From assembly GCF_024139115.2 (NCBI RefSeq), contig NC_085140.1, positions 103,986,988 through 104,050,987 of the forward strand: 64,000 nucleotides of DNA, given 5' to 3'. Of the stretch, positions 32,423 to 44,339 are shown piece after piece. The notes beneath the pieces were generated by a model. It saw only the letters and a list, made by a program, of their open reading frames with translations, was not told where the DNA came from and did not search any database. A program made the translations under genes and the position numbers. This DNA comes from Armigeres subalbatus (taxonomy: Eukaryota; Arthropoda; Insecta; Diptera; Culicidae). The stretch's first letter is position 1. Each line of letters begins with the position of its first letter.

Positions 32423-33867
32423 GTTGTAAAAATGTACTCCAAGGTGTCGTAACTTGTCGCGCATTCGGAACGAACCCCAAAGCTAAGCTGCGCAAAGTAT
32501 TGGTTGTGTCGAAACTAACGCGACTAGAATTCGAGAAAACCCGTGACCAAGCCCTCAGCGATGAAAGGCTGGAGCATAAAATTCGCAACCGCGGCTCGGA
32601 CTACGATGCGATGAAATACTATCACCACCTGCACAAGGATGTCGAGGCAGAGGTGGTGAAATCATTCCGCGAGCAAGGAATCGAAGTGAAGGTCGTAACG
32701 CGATTGACCATCAACAAGCATCTCCTGCGATGGGCAGACATGTTGGTGCCCGTTGGAGGCGATGGAACGTTCCTGCTGGCAGCCGGGCGTGCTAGTCCGT
32801 TCATATTGAACGGATCGAGCAAGATGCCCGTAGTGGGATTCAATTCGGATCCTAGGAGATCGGAGGGAAGGCTTATGCTTCCCAAGCACTACTCCAGTAA
32901 CGTAGAGGAAGCCGTAAAACGTATCATTTCCGGCGACTTCAACTGGATGCAGCGATCACGAATCCGGATAACGCTAATAGGAGCAACTACGACGGAACGT
33001 CCACCGCCAATCGATTTACATGAGTACAACGTGGCTCAGGTGGAACATAAAGATGTGATCAATGGTTCTGAGGAAGGCAGCAACAATAGGATTTTACCGT
33101 ACTTAGCGTTAAACGAGGTATGTTTGCGTAATGTTTGAACGTTCTTTGCGATCATTTGATTTATTTTCACTCCAGGTGTTCATCGGAGAAATGCTGTCAG
33201 CACGAGTTTCTCATCTTCACCTTCGACTCGACAAATCGGACGTGGTAACGAAAACCAAAAGCTCTGGGTTGTGCGTCAGCACGGGGACCGGCTCCACATC
33301 GTGGCTGACGAGCATGAACCGACTGTCGACGAACAACGTAAAGGATCTTATCGATATAATAAAACGGCGAACGCAGGCCAGTTCGCTGAATGGAATCGAT
33401 CCGGAAGCCGTGTCGGAGGAGTACAACCATAATTTGGTTTACCCACCGGACGATCCCCGGCTGTGCTACTCAATTAGAGAGCAGATTTGTGTCGGGGTTT
33501 GGCCCAACCCGAAAGGACTCGAATCGAGAGGATTTGCTAAGCAAATTACGGTGAAGTCCAGGTGCATTGATGCAAGTAAGTTGGTAACTGGAGGACATAA
33601 TTCAGTATTTGTACAATATTTATCGACTTTTTGAAAAAAAAAACGACGAGTTGTGGAATAATAATGGGGAAGATAGTTGGTTTTGGTTTTATCTCCATTG
33701 GATTGCAGAGCACTGAATAGTCCGTTTAAAATAAGCTAACTAATGACTTCTTTTTCCTCATAGGCTTAGTGATAGACGGCAGTATTGCGTACAACTTTAA
33801 CGACGGAGCGAAGGCGCTACTCGAGGTACACCCGGAGGACGCGCTGCAGACCATCGACATGAAATGA
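32423..33867 (+). CDS. NADK2: Mitochondrial NAD kinase, coding exons 2-4
   Basis: Exons 32423-33117, 33176-33575 and 33764-33867 (stop TGA) have GT-AG introns of 58 and 188 nt and matching phases. With exon 1 at 7964-8000 the protein is about 411 residues (human NADK2 442). It shows the NAD kinase signature GGDGT (residues about 124-128), a GFNSDPRRSEG block (about 151) that matches the NADK2 NTDPERSEG motif, ALNEVFIGE (about 241-249) and STGTGSTSW (about 279-287), and ends with a VIDGSIAYNFNDGA segment. From family knowledge it phosphorylates NAD to NADP in the mitochondrial matrix. The basic Arg/Lys-rich N-terminus supports import. No in-frame stop or damage was seen. The start TTG at 32500 is not a real start, because the frame is open back to the splice acceptor. 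Confidence 0.93.
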
Positions 33868-34417
33868 AATTACGATTCATCCATCCGGAAGCGGAAAGTG
33901 CAACCAACAGGCTGGTCAGATGGAATTGAAACAACGTCGGGATAAAGTTACATAGGAAAATTATCTGTCACGTGCCGATGAACGGCACTGATACAAAAAC
34001 TAGACGACTTCATACTGATATCCATTTTGTTATCATTATCATCGTGTTTTAAATTATTGTTAGTGTATTTTTACAGATGGAGGTTCACGCATTTATTTAT
34101 CACCGCAACAAACAAAAGTGCTGGAATATACACGGATAGTTGTAAATAAAAGATTCCTTTTTTTGCGGACGAAAGAATTCCATAAAGTAGACTGCTTACT
34201 CCGGCTCGTGCTTTATCAGCTTCGATGTTGGTCGCACCGAAAATTTCCTTTCCAGATCAAACCAGTCATATTGAGCAGCAGCTGGTGGAAGAAAGTTGTT
34301 GTCTTCCAAAGGAGAGCAAAGTCAAATGGGCAGTTATTTTTATTCTAAGGGTGCTAATTCCAGCTAAATACAAAACTGTATCCTGTTACTTATCACCCCA
34401 TACCTATTCGTGTTTAT

Positions 34418-34423
34418 AATAAA
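34418..34423 (+). terminator. Poly(A) signal AATAAA of the NAD kinase gene
   Basis: AATAAA about 550 nt after the stop, followed by a GT-rich stretch. Another AATAAA at 34145-34150 could serve a shorter 3' UTR. Confidence 0.55.
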
Positions 34424-34439
34424 GCTTACAAGTTCGTTT

Positions 34440-35543
34440 TGTTGGAATTGTTCTGCCATTTATTTTTTTTTGTGAAAACTCATATGAAATGTATCCATAT
34501 GGTAACTGTAAATCTAATTTTAAATCTATTTTGAAAATATTTATACAATAAATCCATGAAGTAAGGCCTTAGAGTCTACACGCGCAACCTAAGGTCTGTT
34601 GACTAGTTTCAAATATGCAACATACTCTTTGCGGTCCTTCGAATAGAAGGTGTTCACATAATATATTCTGGGTCATCCATAAAATATCTGGAGTGAGACC
34701 TTAGTCGTCCAAGAAATCCCTGGAGTAAGGTCCCAAGGTCTACCCGCGGTGGCGGAAAAAAATTTTTTTGTCTTTATTTTTGTGATTTTTTATTAAGCAG
34801 AGGCACGTCCGCCTGTGCAACCTGTGCACCGTACAGATAGCAATTTTGTCCCTAACATCCTAACATTTGAACTCTCGGTAGATTTCTTGTTATTCTTATA
34901 CAAATATATACTTGGATTATGTGCATTTGTCATATGTTTAGTATAAATTTAACGATTAGGTATAAATACATAATCGTAAAATATGCTCGGATTTTTTACA
35001 GGCGACATGTGATATGAGCAAGGAATGTAGTAATTGTCGCTGAAAACTGCAAAAAACAAGCGACAAAAGAGAATAGCGATAACTCTTTGTCCCCATCTGC
35101 AGAGGATAAAGACATTGTTGCGTTCCATTTTATTTGCAACAAACATGGAGAGGTAATTGTTGTGAACTTTTCAAACTGCGATAACTTGTTTATTTCAGAA
35201 GTAAAACGCAAATCGTTGACATGATGGTTAAGTTTATGTCTAATCTATAATAACTGATACTCAGAGCCGTAGCGTGGACTCCCAGCGCCCTTGGCGAAAC
35301 CGTTGTTGGGCGCCCCTTACTTTCGTACATGTTCAAGGCAAATAGTATGATAAGAGGTGAGAATATATTTTTAAAATCACCTTTTTTGTGTGGTGGATTA
35401 AATAAATGTTTGCTTTATTAATTCCTTAAGCCTTTATATCCTGCATATGTTCCAATAGGTAGGAAGTAAAAGTAAGGATTATTAAAAAGGCCAAAACATT
35501 TCCTAAAATCCTTTTCTAGAAATTTTATGATTTTCTAAAAGAC
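34440..35543. repeat. Intergenic; reverse copy of the 130-bp repeat and a dispersed repeat
   Basis: 34547-34750 matches in reverse the array unit at 28.9-29.9 kb (AGAAATCCCTGGAGTAAGG, AAGGTCTAC). 35150-35258 matches in reverse 50640-50760 (GTTGTGAACTTT, TGCGATAACTTGT, TAACTGATAC). From 35262 a GCCGTAGCGTGG…GGCGCCCC segment resembles 42255-42310. No gene. Confidence 0.6.
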
Positions 35544-35548
35544 CAACG

Positions 35549-35587
35549 CACAGTGGTTCCATTCCCATAGGAGAGCGGTCATAAATA
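35549..35587 (+). repeat. Terminal repeat resembling a 23-spacer recombination signal
   Basis: Heptamer CACAGTG, 23 bases (GTTCCATT…GAGCGG), then TCATAAATA. The mirror copy is at 46681-46643. Confidence 0.7.
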
Positions 35588-36261
35588 TATATTACGGAAA
35601 TTATTCGGTAAAATCACATAACATATGTGTAACTCGGGTAGCAAAAGTTGTACCCTTATAACACTTTTTATTTGTTATACAGAACATCGAAACGTCAGAA
35701 GATAGTATAACAGTATTTGATCTAACAAGGGGTCACGCGACTTATATTGTATATCTGAATAAGACTCGCGTTGGAATTATACAAAAGATTGTCCCTAGTG
35801 GCGTTGGGTGAGATAGGGGAAAACAATATTAAAGTAGAAAAGAAAGGAGTTAAAGGCATGTAACTGATTTAATATTGTATTGATATTGATTCGACAAACT
35901 CGAACAAACTCCATTCTTATGCCGCGGTCGGGCTGTTAACTAGTAAACGATGAATTTGTTTGGTGTTTGGTTGAAATTTAGCGCACACATAATCATTCTC
36001 CACGCGAACTACTAATAAAATATGTCCAAATAAACATGTATGTAACTGACTTTTTGTCTTTCAAAAGTCTTCTACACTATGTTTCCTTAAACTATCAATA
36101 ACAACAAGTAAAGTTTCATTTATCGGATTATTTTGAAGAAATATCGATTTTTAAAAAGTTGATGCCTCACCTAGATTTACCCTCAGTTAAATGTTCAATG
36201 CACAGTTTTGGTGTTTTCTGTTTCCTTTTTACATGCCGTTAAAGTTGCTCTACTTTGGGTA

Positions 36262-37082
36262 GGGTAAGACGGTATAATGCGCCCCACCTGGCCAAAACGC
36301 CCCTCTTTGATTTCTAGAAAACTATAACTAACTAAGGGTCAAAATCAGTTGGAACCTATAAATATATGTAAAACCATCGTACTATGTGAATGTGGAAGTA
36401 TTTTTGTTTTACATAATAAAAATAATAGCAAAATACAAAAAGTTACATTTTTTATGTAACTTTTCATGTTTGTTTGCTCAACATTCTGGAGCGATGCTAG
36501 CATACTGTCCGCAAAACTTGCACGGGAACACTCAGTTGGGCAACAAAATAACTTTTCTCAGTGGTTAATATGATATAAAATTGCTTCCATCTTCAAAAAC
36601 GTAACGATTTTCGAAAATATGTTTTACTGGCCAAAACGCCCCAGTGTAGGCAGGACGGTATGCCCTTACCAACTGGACACAAGCGCGGCGAGCTTGCAGC
36701 AGTTGCTTCCAAATGATATGGAAATTATTGAAATGTAATTAAAACCTGATTAAATGGACGTATGGTGGTTTTTGAATGTCAAGCACATAAGGATGCGTAG
36801 CCTTTCTATTATTGGAGTGAGAAAATACTAATGAAGCGCTATGGAACGTCTTTGGCTAAGGTGGGGCGTATTGCCCAGGCACTTTTTGAAATCCATTTTT
36901 TCACGACTTTTCAAAAAAGCATTATTACGTGTTATCTGTAATATTTTTATATGACTACTCACGGGCAATGCATTTGCGACTTCTTGCACTACCAAATAAC
37001 ACAAAGTTTGCATAAATTGCGATGAAATGTAAAAAGTTATCAAGGTTTTGCCTTAGGGGGGGCATATTATACCGTCTTACCC
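36262..37082. mobile_element. TA-target element, GGGTAAGACGGTATAAT ends
   Basis: 821 bp with inverted ends GGGTAAGACGGTATAATGCG and GGGTAAGACGGTATAATATG. TA at 36260-36261 and 37083-37084. Words such as TGGCCAAAACGCCCC recur inside. Non-coding. Confidence 0.85.
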
Positions 37083-37504
37083 TAAAAAGTAATCGGAATA
37101 CTATCAACCCAAAAGCAATGTTCTAATAATGAAAAGAATGCCATGAAAAGAGATAACATTAATATCGTACATCGTAATAACCTATTCAGATTACGTGCTT
37201 CATGGCATGATAAAGATTATCTTGGATTCAATGTTGAATCATCACATTTTCATTTAATATGATATCCAAATTGGAAACACCTCACAGTTGCGATGCTCTC
37301 CTGCATTATGATAAGCGAGCTTGCTTTCGTACGATTGATAATTTATAATGTTGCTTCTAATCTATCTATTTTGTGATTGTTGCGCATCGTAGACAAACAT
37401 TGGCGTATTGGAGTATCCCTCGTCATCCTTACGAAAAAACCGAAGACTGCATATATAAAGATTCGTTCCCAATGTAGAACAGTTCTAAGGAATATACTTT
37501 CCTA

Positions 37505-37700
37505 TATAGATAGTAGAATCTATAGATGAGCGAAAGCATAGCTGAGTCGATTTTTTTGCCCGTGCACACGCGCATATGACGTCACAGCCCTTAACGTTTC
37601 CATTGAAATCGTGACGTCATGCTCGTTTGGAGACACGTTTGACAGTTCGTTTGGAGACAAAGGATTTATCTTCGCTCATCTATATATTCCACTATCTATA
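37505..37700 (+). mobile_element. 196-bp MITE, copy 1, 8-bp duplication CTTTCCTA
   Basis: The ends TATAGATAGTAGAATC… and TATAGATAGTGGAATA… are inverted over about 30 bp to GATGAGCGAA. CTTTCCTA is at 37497-37504 and 37701-37708. Copy 2 at 57371 has the same length in the opposite orientation. The 8-bp target fits a hAT-like MITE. Confidence 0.9.
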
Positions 37701-38550
37701 CTTTCCTACACATGTTGAATCAAATTTACATTTTTACCATGCTGACTCAAAAATATTATATCAATTTCAGAGGAATTTTATTTTCGTCTGATAAATAAGT
37801 TAAAATGAATAAAAGACGAACATTTCATCAAAAAGCGCCTGAAAATAGAAGTTTACTCTACAAATAAATCAAATTAGATTTCATCAAATATAAATTGGTT
37901 AGTAACAGCATAGGAGAGACCTTCTTTTGGATGCAATCCGTCATTTTTAAAAACAATGCAAAAAATTAATGATAGAAAAATAAATATCATTATACTTCGG
38001 CTACAGATCTTGCTCTTTGTAGTCTTGGAAAAAAGTGTTATAATTTTCTGATCATATGGTATTTGTTTACACTTGAAAATGACAGAACGATGTTCCCGTT
38101 CCCAATTATAACAGTTTTGGCTCATCAAAAGGGGGTCAACTTTTGGATTGGATTTTGTTCGAAGATCCACTTATGTTATGTGGTAAAATGGTGTACTTTT
38201 AGTATTTTCGGGTTAAACAGCCTATTTTTTAATTATTTGGTAGGCTCAGTCATTATCATACTTTACGGTGCCAATTTCAGTATTATATGCAAAAATCCAA
38301 CAAACAACGTTCAATTTATATTCTTGAGGAAGATGCGTGGGTGGGAAGATGCTTGTTATTGTGAAAGTAGTAAACGAAAATAAACCTGATTAATCCACCT
38401 AGCGGTGTTAATGCCTTTCTAGTGCGTATGAAAAAAATAGTATTTTTGCCATACCTTTTAGGCCCATTGTGCGATCTGGCCAATTTTTATTAGAAAACAA
38501 AAGGATATGATTCCACGTCGAACTTGTTCCGAACAAATCGGTTAAGTCTA

Positions 38551-38678
38551 GATCAACATTTGGCGTAACAGCCAAATTTTATTCCTTCTGATTCTTTGTC
38601 CACATATATAGCTAAATATGTAGACGAAGAACCAGAAGGAATAAATATTGGCTGTTACGCCCTTTCCAAATGTTGGTC
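38551..38678. repeat. Palindromic segment within copy L
   Basis: GATCAACATTTGGCGTAACA is mirrored near the other end. The arms of about 60 bp contain ATTCCTTCTG…TTTGTC. The same palindrome is at 46127-46254 in copy R. Confidence 0.8.
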
Positions 38679-39236
38679 TTGAAGTATAAGTGCCAAAAAA
38701 ATAAGTGAGTTTTTTTGCGCACATACATACACACGCACAGACATATATCAACTGGTATCTAATACTATGGGTCTCCAGGCACCGTATAACAGTTCGTTTT
38801 TGGAACAAACGTATAGCCTTTACGTATACTTAGTATAGGAGAAAGGCAAAAAGGTTTAATATATCAATTTAAAGTAATATATTTTCACATAAATCATTCA
38901 TAATCCACGATATACTATTTAATAATCTGCACACAGATAGCTTTTGAATGACAGCTAAAAATTTAAATATCTTCTCAGAGATGTCTGAGAATGGAAATCG
39001 GGGAGAAACAAACTTTTCAGTCTCGTGTTCATCAATTTTAGTAATTTGTTACCATCGTTTATTTATTTCTAAGCTCAGTCGCAGACTGTGGTAACTGAAA
39101 TGCCATTTAGGCAGCAGCCAGAAATATGAATACACTTAAAGGATATTCAAAAAGAAATTGAAGCGGTACACGATTAAATTGAGCAGAAAATATTATATCT
39201 GTTAAACAAACATAATTTTGCTATTTGTTTACCCTC

Positions 39237-40070
39237 AGCTTTCTCATGGACGGTTGCAGCTGAAATAGCCTTTAGATGAAAGATAGGAGTATAAATATTT
39301 ACTCAGAGGATGTTTCTGGAGGGGATTTGAAGGGAAAACATACTTTCTTAGTCGATGCAGAATATAACAAAATTGAGTATAAAATTGTGTTACCATCAAA
39401 GAAACACAGTAAAGTTATTTGTTTACCTTTTGCTTGGTCGCGAACGGTCGCAGCTGAAATAGCCTTTAGATGACAGATTAGAGTGTAAATATTTACTCAC
39501 AGGATGTTTCTGGAGGGATTTGAAGGGAAATATATTTTCGTAAAGGATAAAGATTACAAAATTTGGGAGAAAATTGTTTTTCCGTCGGAGAAACATAGTA
39601 AAGTTATTTGTTTACCATTAGCTTGGTCGCAAACGGTCGCAGCTGAAATAGCCTTTAGATGTCAGATTAGAGTGTTAATATTTACTTAGAGGATGTTTCT
39701 GGAGGGGATTTGAAGGGGAAACATACTTTCTTGGAGGATGAAGATAACAAAATTTAGAAGAAAATTGTTTTTCCGTCGAAGAAACATAGAAAAGTTATTT
39801 GTTTACCATTTGCTTGGTCGCAGATGGTCGCAGCTGAAATAGCCTTTAGATGATAGATAATAGTGTAAATATTTACTCAGGGAATGCTTTTGGAGGGGAT
39901 CTGAAGGGGAAACATATTTTATTGGTGGATGATAATCATGAAATTCAGAAGAAAATTGTGAATCCGTTCATCAAACACAGTAGAGTTTTTCGTTGACCAT
40001 TTGCTTGGTTGCGGACGGTCCCAGCTGAAATAGCATGTAGACGACAGATTAGAGTGTAAATATTTACTCA
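39237..40070 (+). repeat. Tandem repeats of about 190 bp inside copy L
   Basis: Four to five units start with GCAGCTGAAATAGCCTTTAG-like motifs near 39257, 39449, 39640, 39830 and 40020. Each has ATATTTACTCA, GGATGTTTCTGGAGGG and TTATTTGTTTACC. Copy R has the same array in reverse (44340-45180). Open frames over the units are by-products. Confidence 0.85.
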
Positions 40071-40291
40071 AAGGATATTTCAAGAGGGAATTCAAGGGTA
40101 AAACATAAGTTTCATGAGGTATGCCAACATTTTCACGTATAGTTTATTTAGCTGGATTATCTTAAATCCGAAGCCTTATACAGAGCATATTAGCTCAAAT
40201 TCTATGAAAATGACGATTGCATCTTATATAGTATACCATAAAGTAGCAGTTTAGGGATAACTTGTTGAATTTCGATAAAGTCATGATTTTA

Positions 40292-40320
40292 TATTTATGA
40301 CCTATGGGGGAACCACTGTG
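40292..40320 (-). repeat. Terminal repeat resembling a 12-spacer recombination signal
   Basis: Read from 40320 on the minus strand: CACAGTG, GTTCCCCCATAG(G), TCATAAATA, so the spacer is 12-13 bases. The mirror copy is at 44093-44121. Confidence 0.7.
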
Positions 40321-42045
40321 CGACGACCGCCGCGGTACGACCTAGAGCGACTGAAGCAACCTGATGTCGCCACTGCGTACGCGCAGTAGCTCGATGGGGC
40401 CCCTCTTGAGGACTGCTGGAATACAGTCAAAGCAGCCATTAACGACGCAGCGGAGAACAACGTCGGATATATGGGACGAAGTCGACGGAACGATTGGTTC
40501 GACTAAGAGTGCAGACAGATTCTGGAGGAGAAGGACGCAGCGCGGGCGAGCGGTCGCACTGCAGCAAGGTACCCGGCAGAACGTGGAACGTTATAGACGG
40601 AAGCGGAGACAGCAGACCCGCCTTTTTCAGGAGAAGAAATGCCGCCTGGAAGTAGCGGAGTGCGAGGAGATGGAACAGCTGTGCCGTTCTCAAGAAACAC
40701 GCAAGTTCTACAAGAAGCTAAACGCATCCCGCAAAGGCTTCGTGCCGCGAGCCGAAATGTGCCGGGATAAGGATGGGAGCATCTTGACGGACGAACGTGT
40801 GGTGATTGAAAGGTGGAAGAACATTTGAATGGCGCTGAGAGTACAGGCAGTGAAAGTCAAGGCAGCGGAGGAGATGACTACGTCAGTTCAGCGGACGATG
40901 GAAGCCAACCAGCCCCCACCTTGAGGGAAGTTAAGGATGCCGTCCAACAGCTAAAGACCAATAAAGCAGATGGTAAGGATGGTGTCGGAGCTGAGCTCAT
41001 CAAGATGGGCCCGGAAAAGCTAGCCACTTGCCTGCACAAACTGTTAGTCAGAATCTGGGAAACTGAACAGCTAGCGGAGGAGTGGAAGGAAGGGGTTATA
41101 TGCCCCATCTACAAGAAAGGCGACAAGCTGGAGTGTGAGAACTTTCGGGCAATCACCATCCTTAATGCCGCCTACAAAGTGATATCCCAGATCATCTTCC
41201 GTCGTCTGTCACCATTAGTGAATGAGTTCGTGGGAAGTTATCAAGCTGGCTTCGTTGACGGCCGCTCGACAACGGACCAGATCTTTACTGTACGGCAAAT
41301 CCTTCAAAAATGCCGTGAATACCAGTTCCCAACGCACCATCTGTTCGTTGATTTCAAGGCGGCATACGACAGTATAGACCGCGCAGAGCTATGGAATATT
41401 ATGGACGAGAACAGCTTCCCTGGGAAGTTTACCAGACTGATCAAAGCAACGGTGGATGGTGTGCAGAACTGTGTGAAGATTCCGGGCGAACACTCCAGTT
41501 CGTTCGAATCGCGCCGGGGACTAAGACAAGGTGATGGACTTTCGTGCCTGTTGTTCAACATTGCACTAGAAGGTGTCATGCGGAGAGCCGGGTTTAATAG
41601 TACGATTTTAAACAGATCCAGTCAATTTATTTGTTTCGCGGATGACATGGACATTGTCGGCCGAACATTTGCAAAGGTGGCAGAACTGTACACCCGACTA
41701 CGTGAAGCAACAAAAGTTGGACTGGTGGTGAATGCGTCAAAGACAAAGTACATGCTTGTGGGCGGAACCGAGCGCGACAGGGCCCGCCTGGAAAGTAATG
41801 TTACTATATGCGGGGCTGATAACAATGTTAGTCGTGAAATACGAAGACGCATCATCTGTGGAAGTCGGGCTCCAGAAGAAACTGCGTTCAAAAAAGATTC
41901 ACCACCGCACCAAATGTACCTACACATACAAAATAATGCGTGTATGATGCATGGCAAACCGTTCTCTGCTGAGAGTGCACGTGTTGGACAACATGTGGCG
42001 GTGCGTAGTTTTGGTATTGTGGAGTAAAATATAACGCGCCCCCAT
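40321..42045 (+). pseudogene. LINE 3' part: linker and reverse transcriptase, damaged
   Basis: It begins mid-protein at the edge of copy L with RRPPRYDLERLKQPD. A linker follows (QGTRQNVERYRRKRRQQTRL), then an RT domain (about 40900-41850) with FRAITILNAAYKV, FVDFKAAYDSIDR, RRGLRQGDGLS and the catalytic FADDMDIVG (about 41640). Several in-frame stops lie before the RT. A deletion after VSREIRRRII (about 41865) shifts the frame, and similarity stops near 41945. The matching 5' half (endonuclease) is on the minus strand at 46682-46976, so this LINE was split by a transposon and then separated by an inversion. Clade uncertain, RTE-like. Confidence 0.88.
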
Positions 42046-42603
42046 CGCAGCATTTTAGTTGCCTCATATCCAAGGAATGTAAAATAACAACATTGCCAAT
42101 GACAACAACATTATCCTCTCTTGTAAATGTTGGGACAAACTCAACTCGCAATAAGCGTTTGTCCCAAACTGCAACAGAATAGGACAATGATCGCCTGCCA
42201 CGCATTTTGAGAAGTAGTCGGTTTCCGATGATGTTTTAGGTTAAATTAGTATCAGCAGCGCCGTAGCGTGTGGTTGGCCAGGTAGGCCCTCGCCAAGGGC
42301 GCCAGGCCTTTGGGGCGCCGAAATCCAGAATTGAGCTTTTGGAAATGATGGTAAATCCTATCAAGATTTTTTTACGCGGTTGGATGCCACTTGAATTTTC
42401 TTGTTTTTTTGTGATTTTTTTGGTGGAGTTTACTCATTGTTTTATTGATGTTGAAGGTCTAAATCGTTTAAAATCAAACCATGTAATAAACCTTGATGTA
42501 TTCTCAAATTCACTGATTCAAAGTGTTTCAGATTCACCAGAGCTTTTACCAGACGACGGGGGACTATATCCGTTTTACTTCCGAAAGACCATTTCTCTCC
42601 AAT
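42046..42603. repeat. Dispersed repeat, related to 50256-50650
   Basis: 42062-42205 (ACAACATTGCCAATGACAAC, GTTGGGACAAACTCAACTCG, CGCCTGCCACGCATTT) is nearly identical to 50256-50390. AAGTAGTCGG…GATGATGTTTT also recurs at 50608. No coding gene recognised; the 111-codon frame at 42270 has no domain. Confidence 0.6.
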
Positions 42604-42616
42604 AACTGATACCCGG

Positions 42617-42908
42617 GCCCTCCTTAGCCGTGCGGTAAGACGCGCAGCTACAAAGCAAGACCATGCTGAGGGTGGCTGGGTTCGATTCCCAGCGCCGGTC
42701 TAGGCAATTTTCGGATTGGAAATTGACTCGACTTCCCTGGGCATAAAAGTATCATCGTGCTAGCCTCATGATATACGAATGCAAAAATGGTAACTTGGCT
42801 TAGAAACCTCGCAGTTAATAACTGTGGAAGTGCTTAATGAACACTAAGCTGCGAGGCGGCTCTGTCCCAGTGTGGGGATGTAATGCCAATAAGAAGAAGA
42901 AGAAGAAG
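42617..42908 (+). mobile_element. Feilai-type SINE, full length
   Basis: CCCTCCTTAGCCGTGCGG head, B box GGTTCGATTCCCAG, conserved body, (GAA)n tail at about 42892-42910. The flanks AACTGATACCCGG and AACTAATACAGG are an imperfect target duplication. Confidence 0.85.
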
Positions 42909-42910
42909 AA

Positions 42911-44087
42911 CTAATACAGGTACCAGAACGTCGGCTCTGGGAGCATCTTCACTAACTTTTTTTTATCATTTATCTGATGAAAAAGGAAGTGAAAATGGGA
43001 AGGAACAAGAAATACAATTGAAAAAAAGAATGGAACAAGTTTCTGGGGAAGAAGCCCTAGATGAGGACTTCAATAAGCCAAAGGCGAAACACAGAGTAGA
43101 CTGTAAAAATCGCGTATAATTTTTGTTCGTGATTAAGAAATCTAAGCGGGTTTCAAATACATTCGACTCTCTACATCTCGATGTTTAATATCTCGATATC
43201 TCTCCCTATGGTGATGGTTTTCTTGGTCCCTTCAATCTACATAGATTTGAGCTTTCTACATCTCGATAACCTCCCTCTCTCGATATCTCTCTATCTCGAT
43301 GTGTTCTGGACGTTCTGGTCATATTTTGTTCAGGATTATTTTTCCTTCCCTGTATTGTTGTCGTTTTTTATAGCAACGAGCTTTTTCGATCTAATACCCA
43401 TTTCAATTTTCCTCCCATTACTCGATCTCTCCTTATCTCGATGGTCTGTAATAGCGACTGTAATAGATCTTCGGAAGTAGTGATAGGGAGTTTGGCAAAC
43501 TATTTGAGGCTCTATCGCATTCTATCGTTAACTATCGCATATGATGCAGTGATATTTCCAATTCTTTTTAACCAGACAATTGCATGATGGTGAAAAAACA
43601 AGCAAAGCTGTTGAATATTCGATGATATTTGTAATTTGATTTTTTATTCTGGGTCTATACAATCTGGTAAAGCTTTAAACGAGGCATTTATCTACAGACA
43701 TGATGAGTCGAGAATCTGCTTCGAGGGATTTCAGTAATGATGGCAACTGATCCACTTGAAAGTTATTGGCCTAACCAATGCAACCAATGCTACCAAGCTA
43801 CCGATCAACGTGGATAAACCCACTCCAGGAATAGGTCCGGAGTTGTTTCTTTTTTAATACGACTTGGTCCAATCGATATTTCTACCTTCTACCAATCCTC
43901 TCCAAAGTTGTACTTCATTTGAAGTCCAGTAGTTCTTTCAAACCACCGACCAAGGTCATTCGATCCACTCCAAAGCAGGGTTCTTCTTGATGCGACTACG
44001 TCCGATAGTGATCCAACCACTGCCTGACCTGACTTAAGGGATGGATTTTATTGGCCTAGCTAAATACACTAGTTTTTATTTTGCTTG
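42911..44087. other. No gene; degenerate ATCTCGAT stretch at 43160-43450
   Basis: An imperfect ATCTCGAT/ATCTCTC repeat runs through 43160-43450. The rest is unrecognised. The block lies inside the segment inferred to be inverted. Confidence 0.45.
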
Positions 44088-44092
44088 CGTTG

Positions 44093-44121
44093 CACAGTGG
44101 TTCCCCCATAGGTCATAAATA
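44093..44121 (+). repeat. 12-type terminal repeat of copy R
   Basis: CACAGTG, 12-13-base spacer, TCATAAATA; identical to the inner end of copy L. Confidence 0.7.
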
Positions 44122-44339
44122 TAAAATCATGACTTTATCGAAATTCAACAAGTTATCCCTAAACTGCTACTTTATGGTATACTATATAAGATGCAATCGT
44201 CATTTTTATAGAATTTGAGCTAATATGCTCTGTATAAGGCTTCGAATTTAAGATAATTCAGTTAAATAAACTATACGTGAAAATGTTGGCATACCTCATG
44301 AAACTTATGTTTTACCCTTGAATTCCCTCTTGAAATGTC

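Larger units (their letters stand above)
35615..38182. mobile_element. 2.57-kb insertion in copy L, superfamily unknown
   Basis: The ends CACATAACATATGTG and CACATAACATAAGTG are inverted. GTAAAAT is duplicated at 35608-35614 and 38183-38189 (8 bp if the adjoining G is counted). Copy R is uninterrupted at the homologous site, which proves an insertion. It contains the two nested elements listed next and no recognised protein. Confidence 0.75.
35549..40320 (+). mobile_element. Transib-like non-autonomous element, copy L (carries a 2.57-kb insertion)
   Basis: The ends CACAGTGGTTCC are inverted at both termini. Apart from the insertion at 35615-38182 it is about 2.2 kb and is a near-exact reverse complement of copy R (44093-46681); a 65-codon open frame in its tandem repeats is identical in both. 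The 5-bp flanks are CAACG (35544-35548) on the left and CGACG (40321-40325) on the right. These do not match each other but match the outer or inner flank of copy R. CACAGTG ends and GC-containing 5-bp duplications fit Transib transposons, relatives of RAG1. No RAG1-like transposase frame is visible, so it is non-autonomous. Confidence 0.78.

Noticed and set aside
32500..33138. NAD kinase reading frame starting at TTG 32500 and running on to 33138
   Set aside because: The frame is open upstream to a splice acceptor, and after 33117 a GTATGT donor ends the exon; the extra residues are intronic.
40813..42027. Intact reverse transcriptase gene
   Set aside because: Stops precede it, a deletion near 41865 shifts the frame, and its 5' half is on the other strand 6 kb away.
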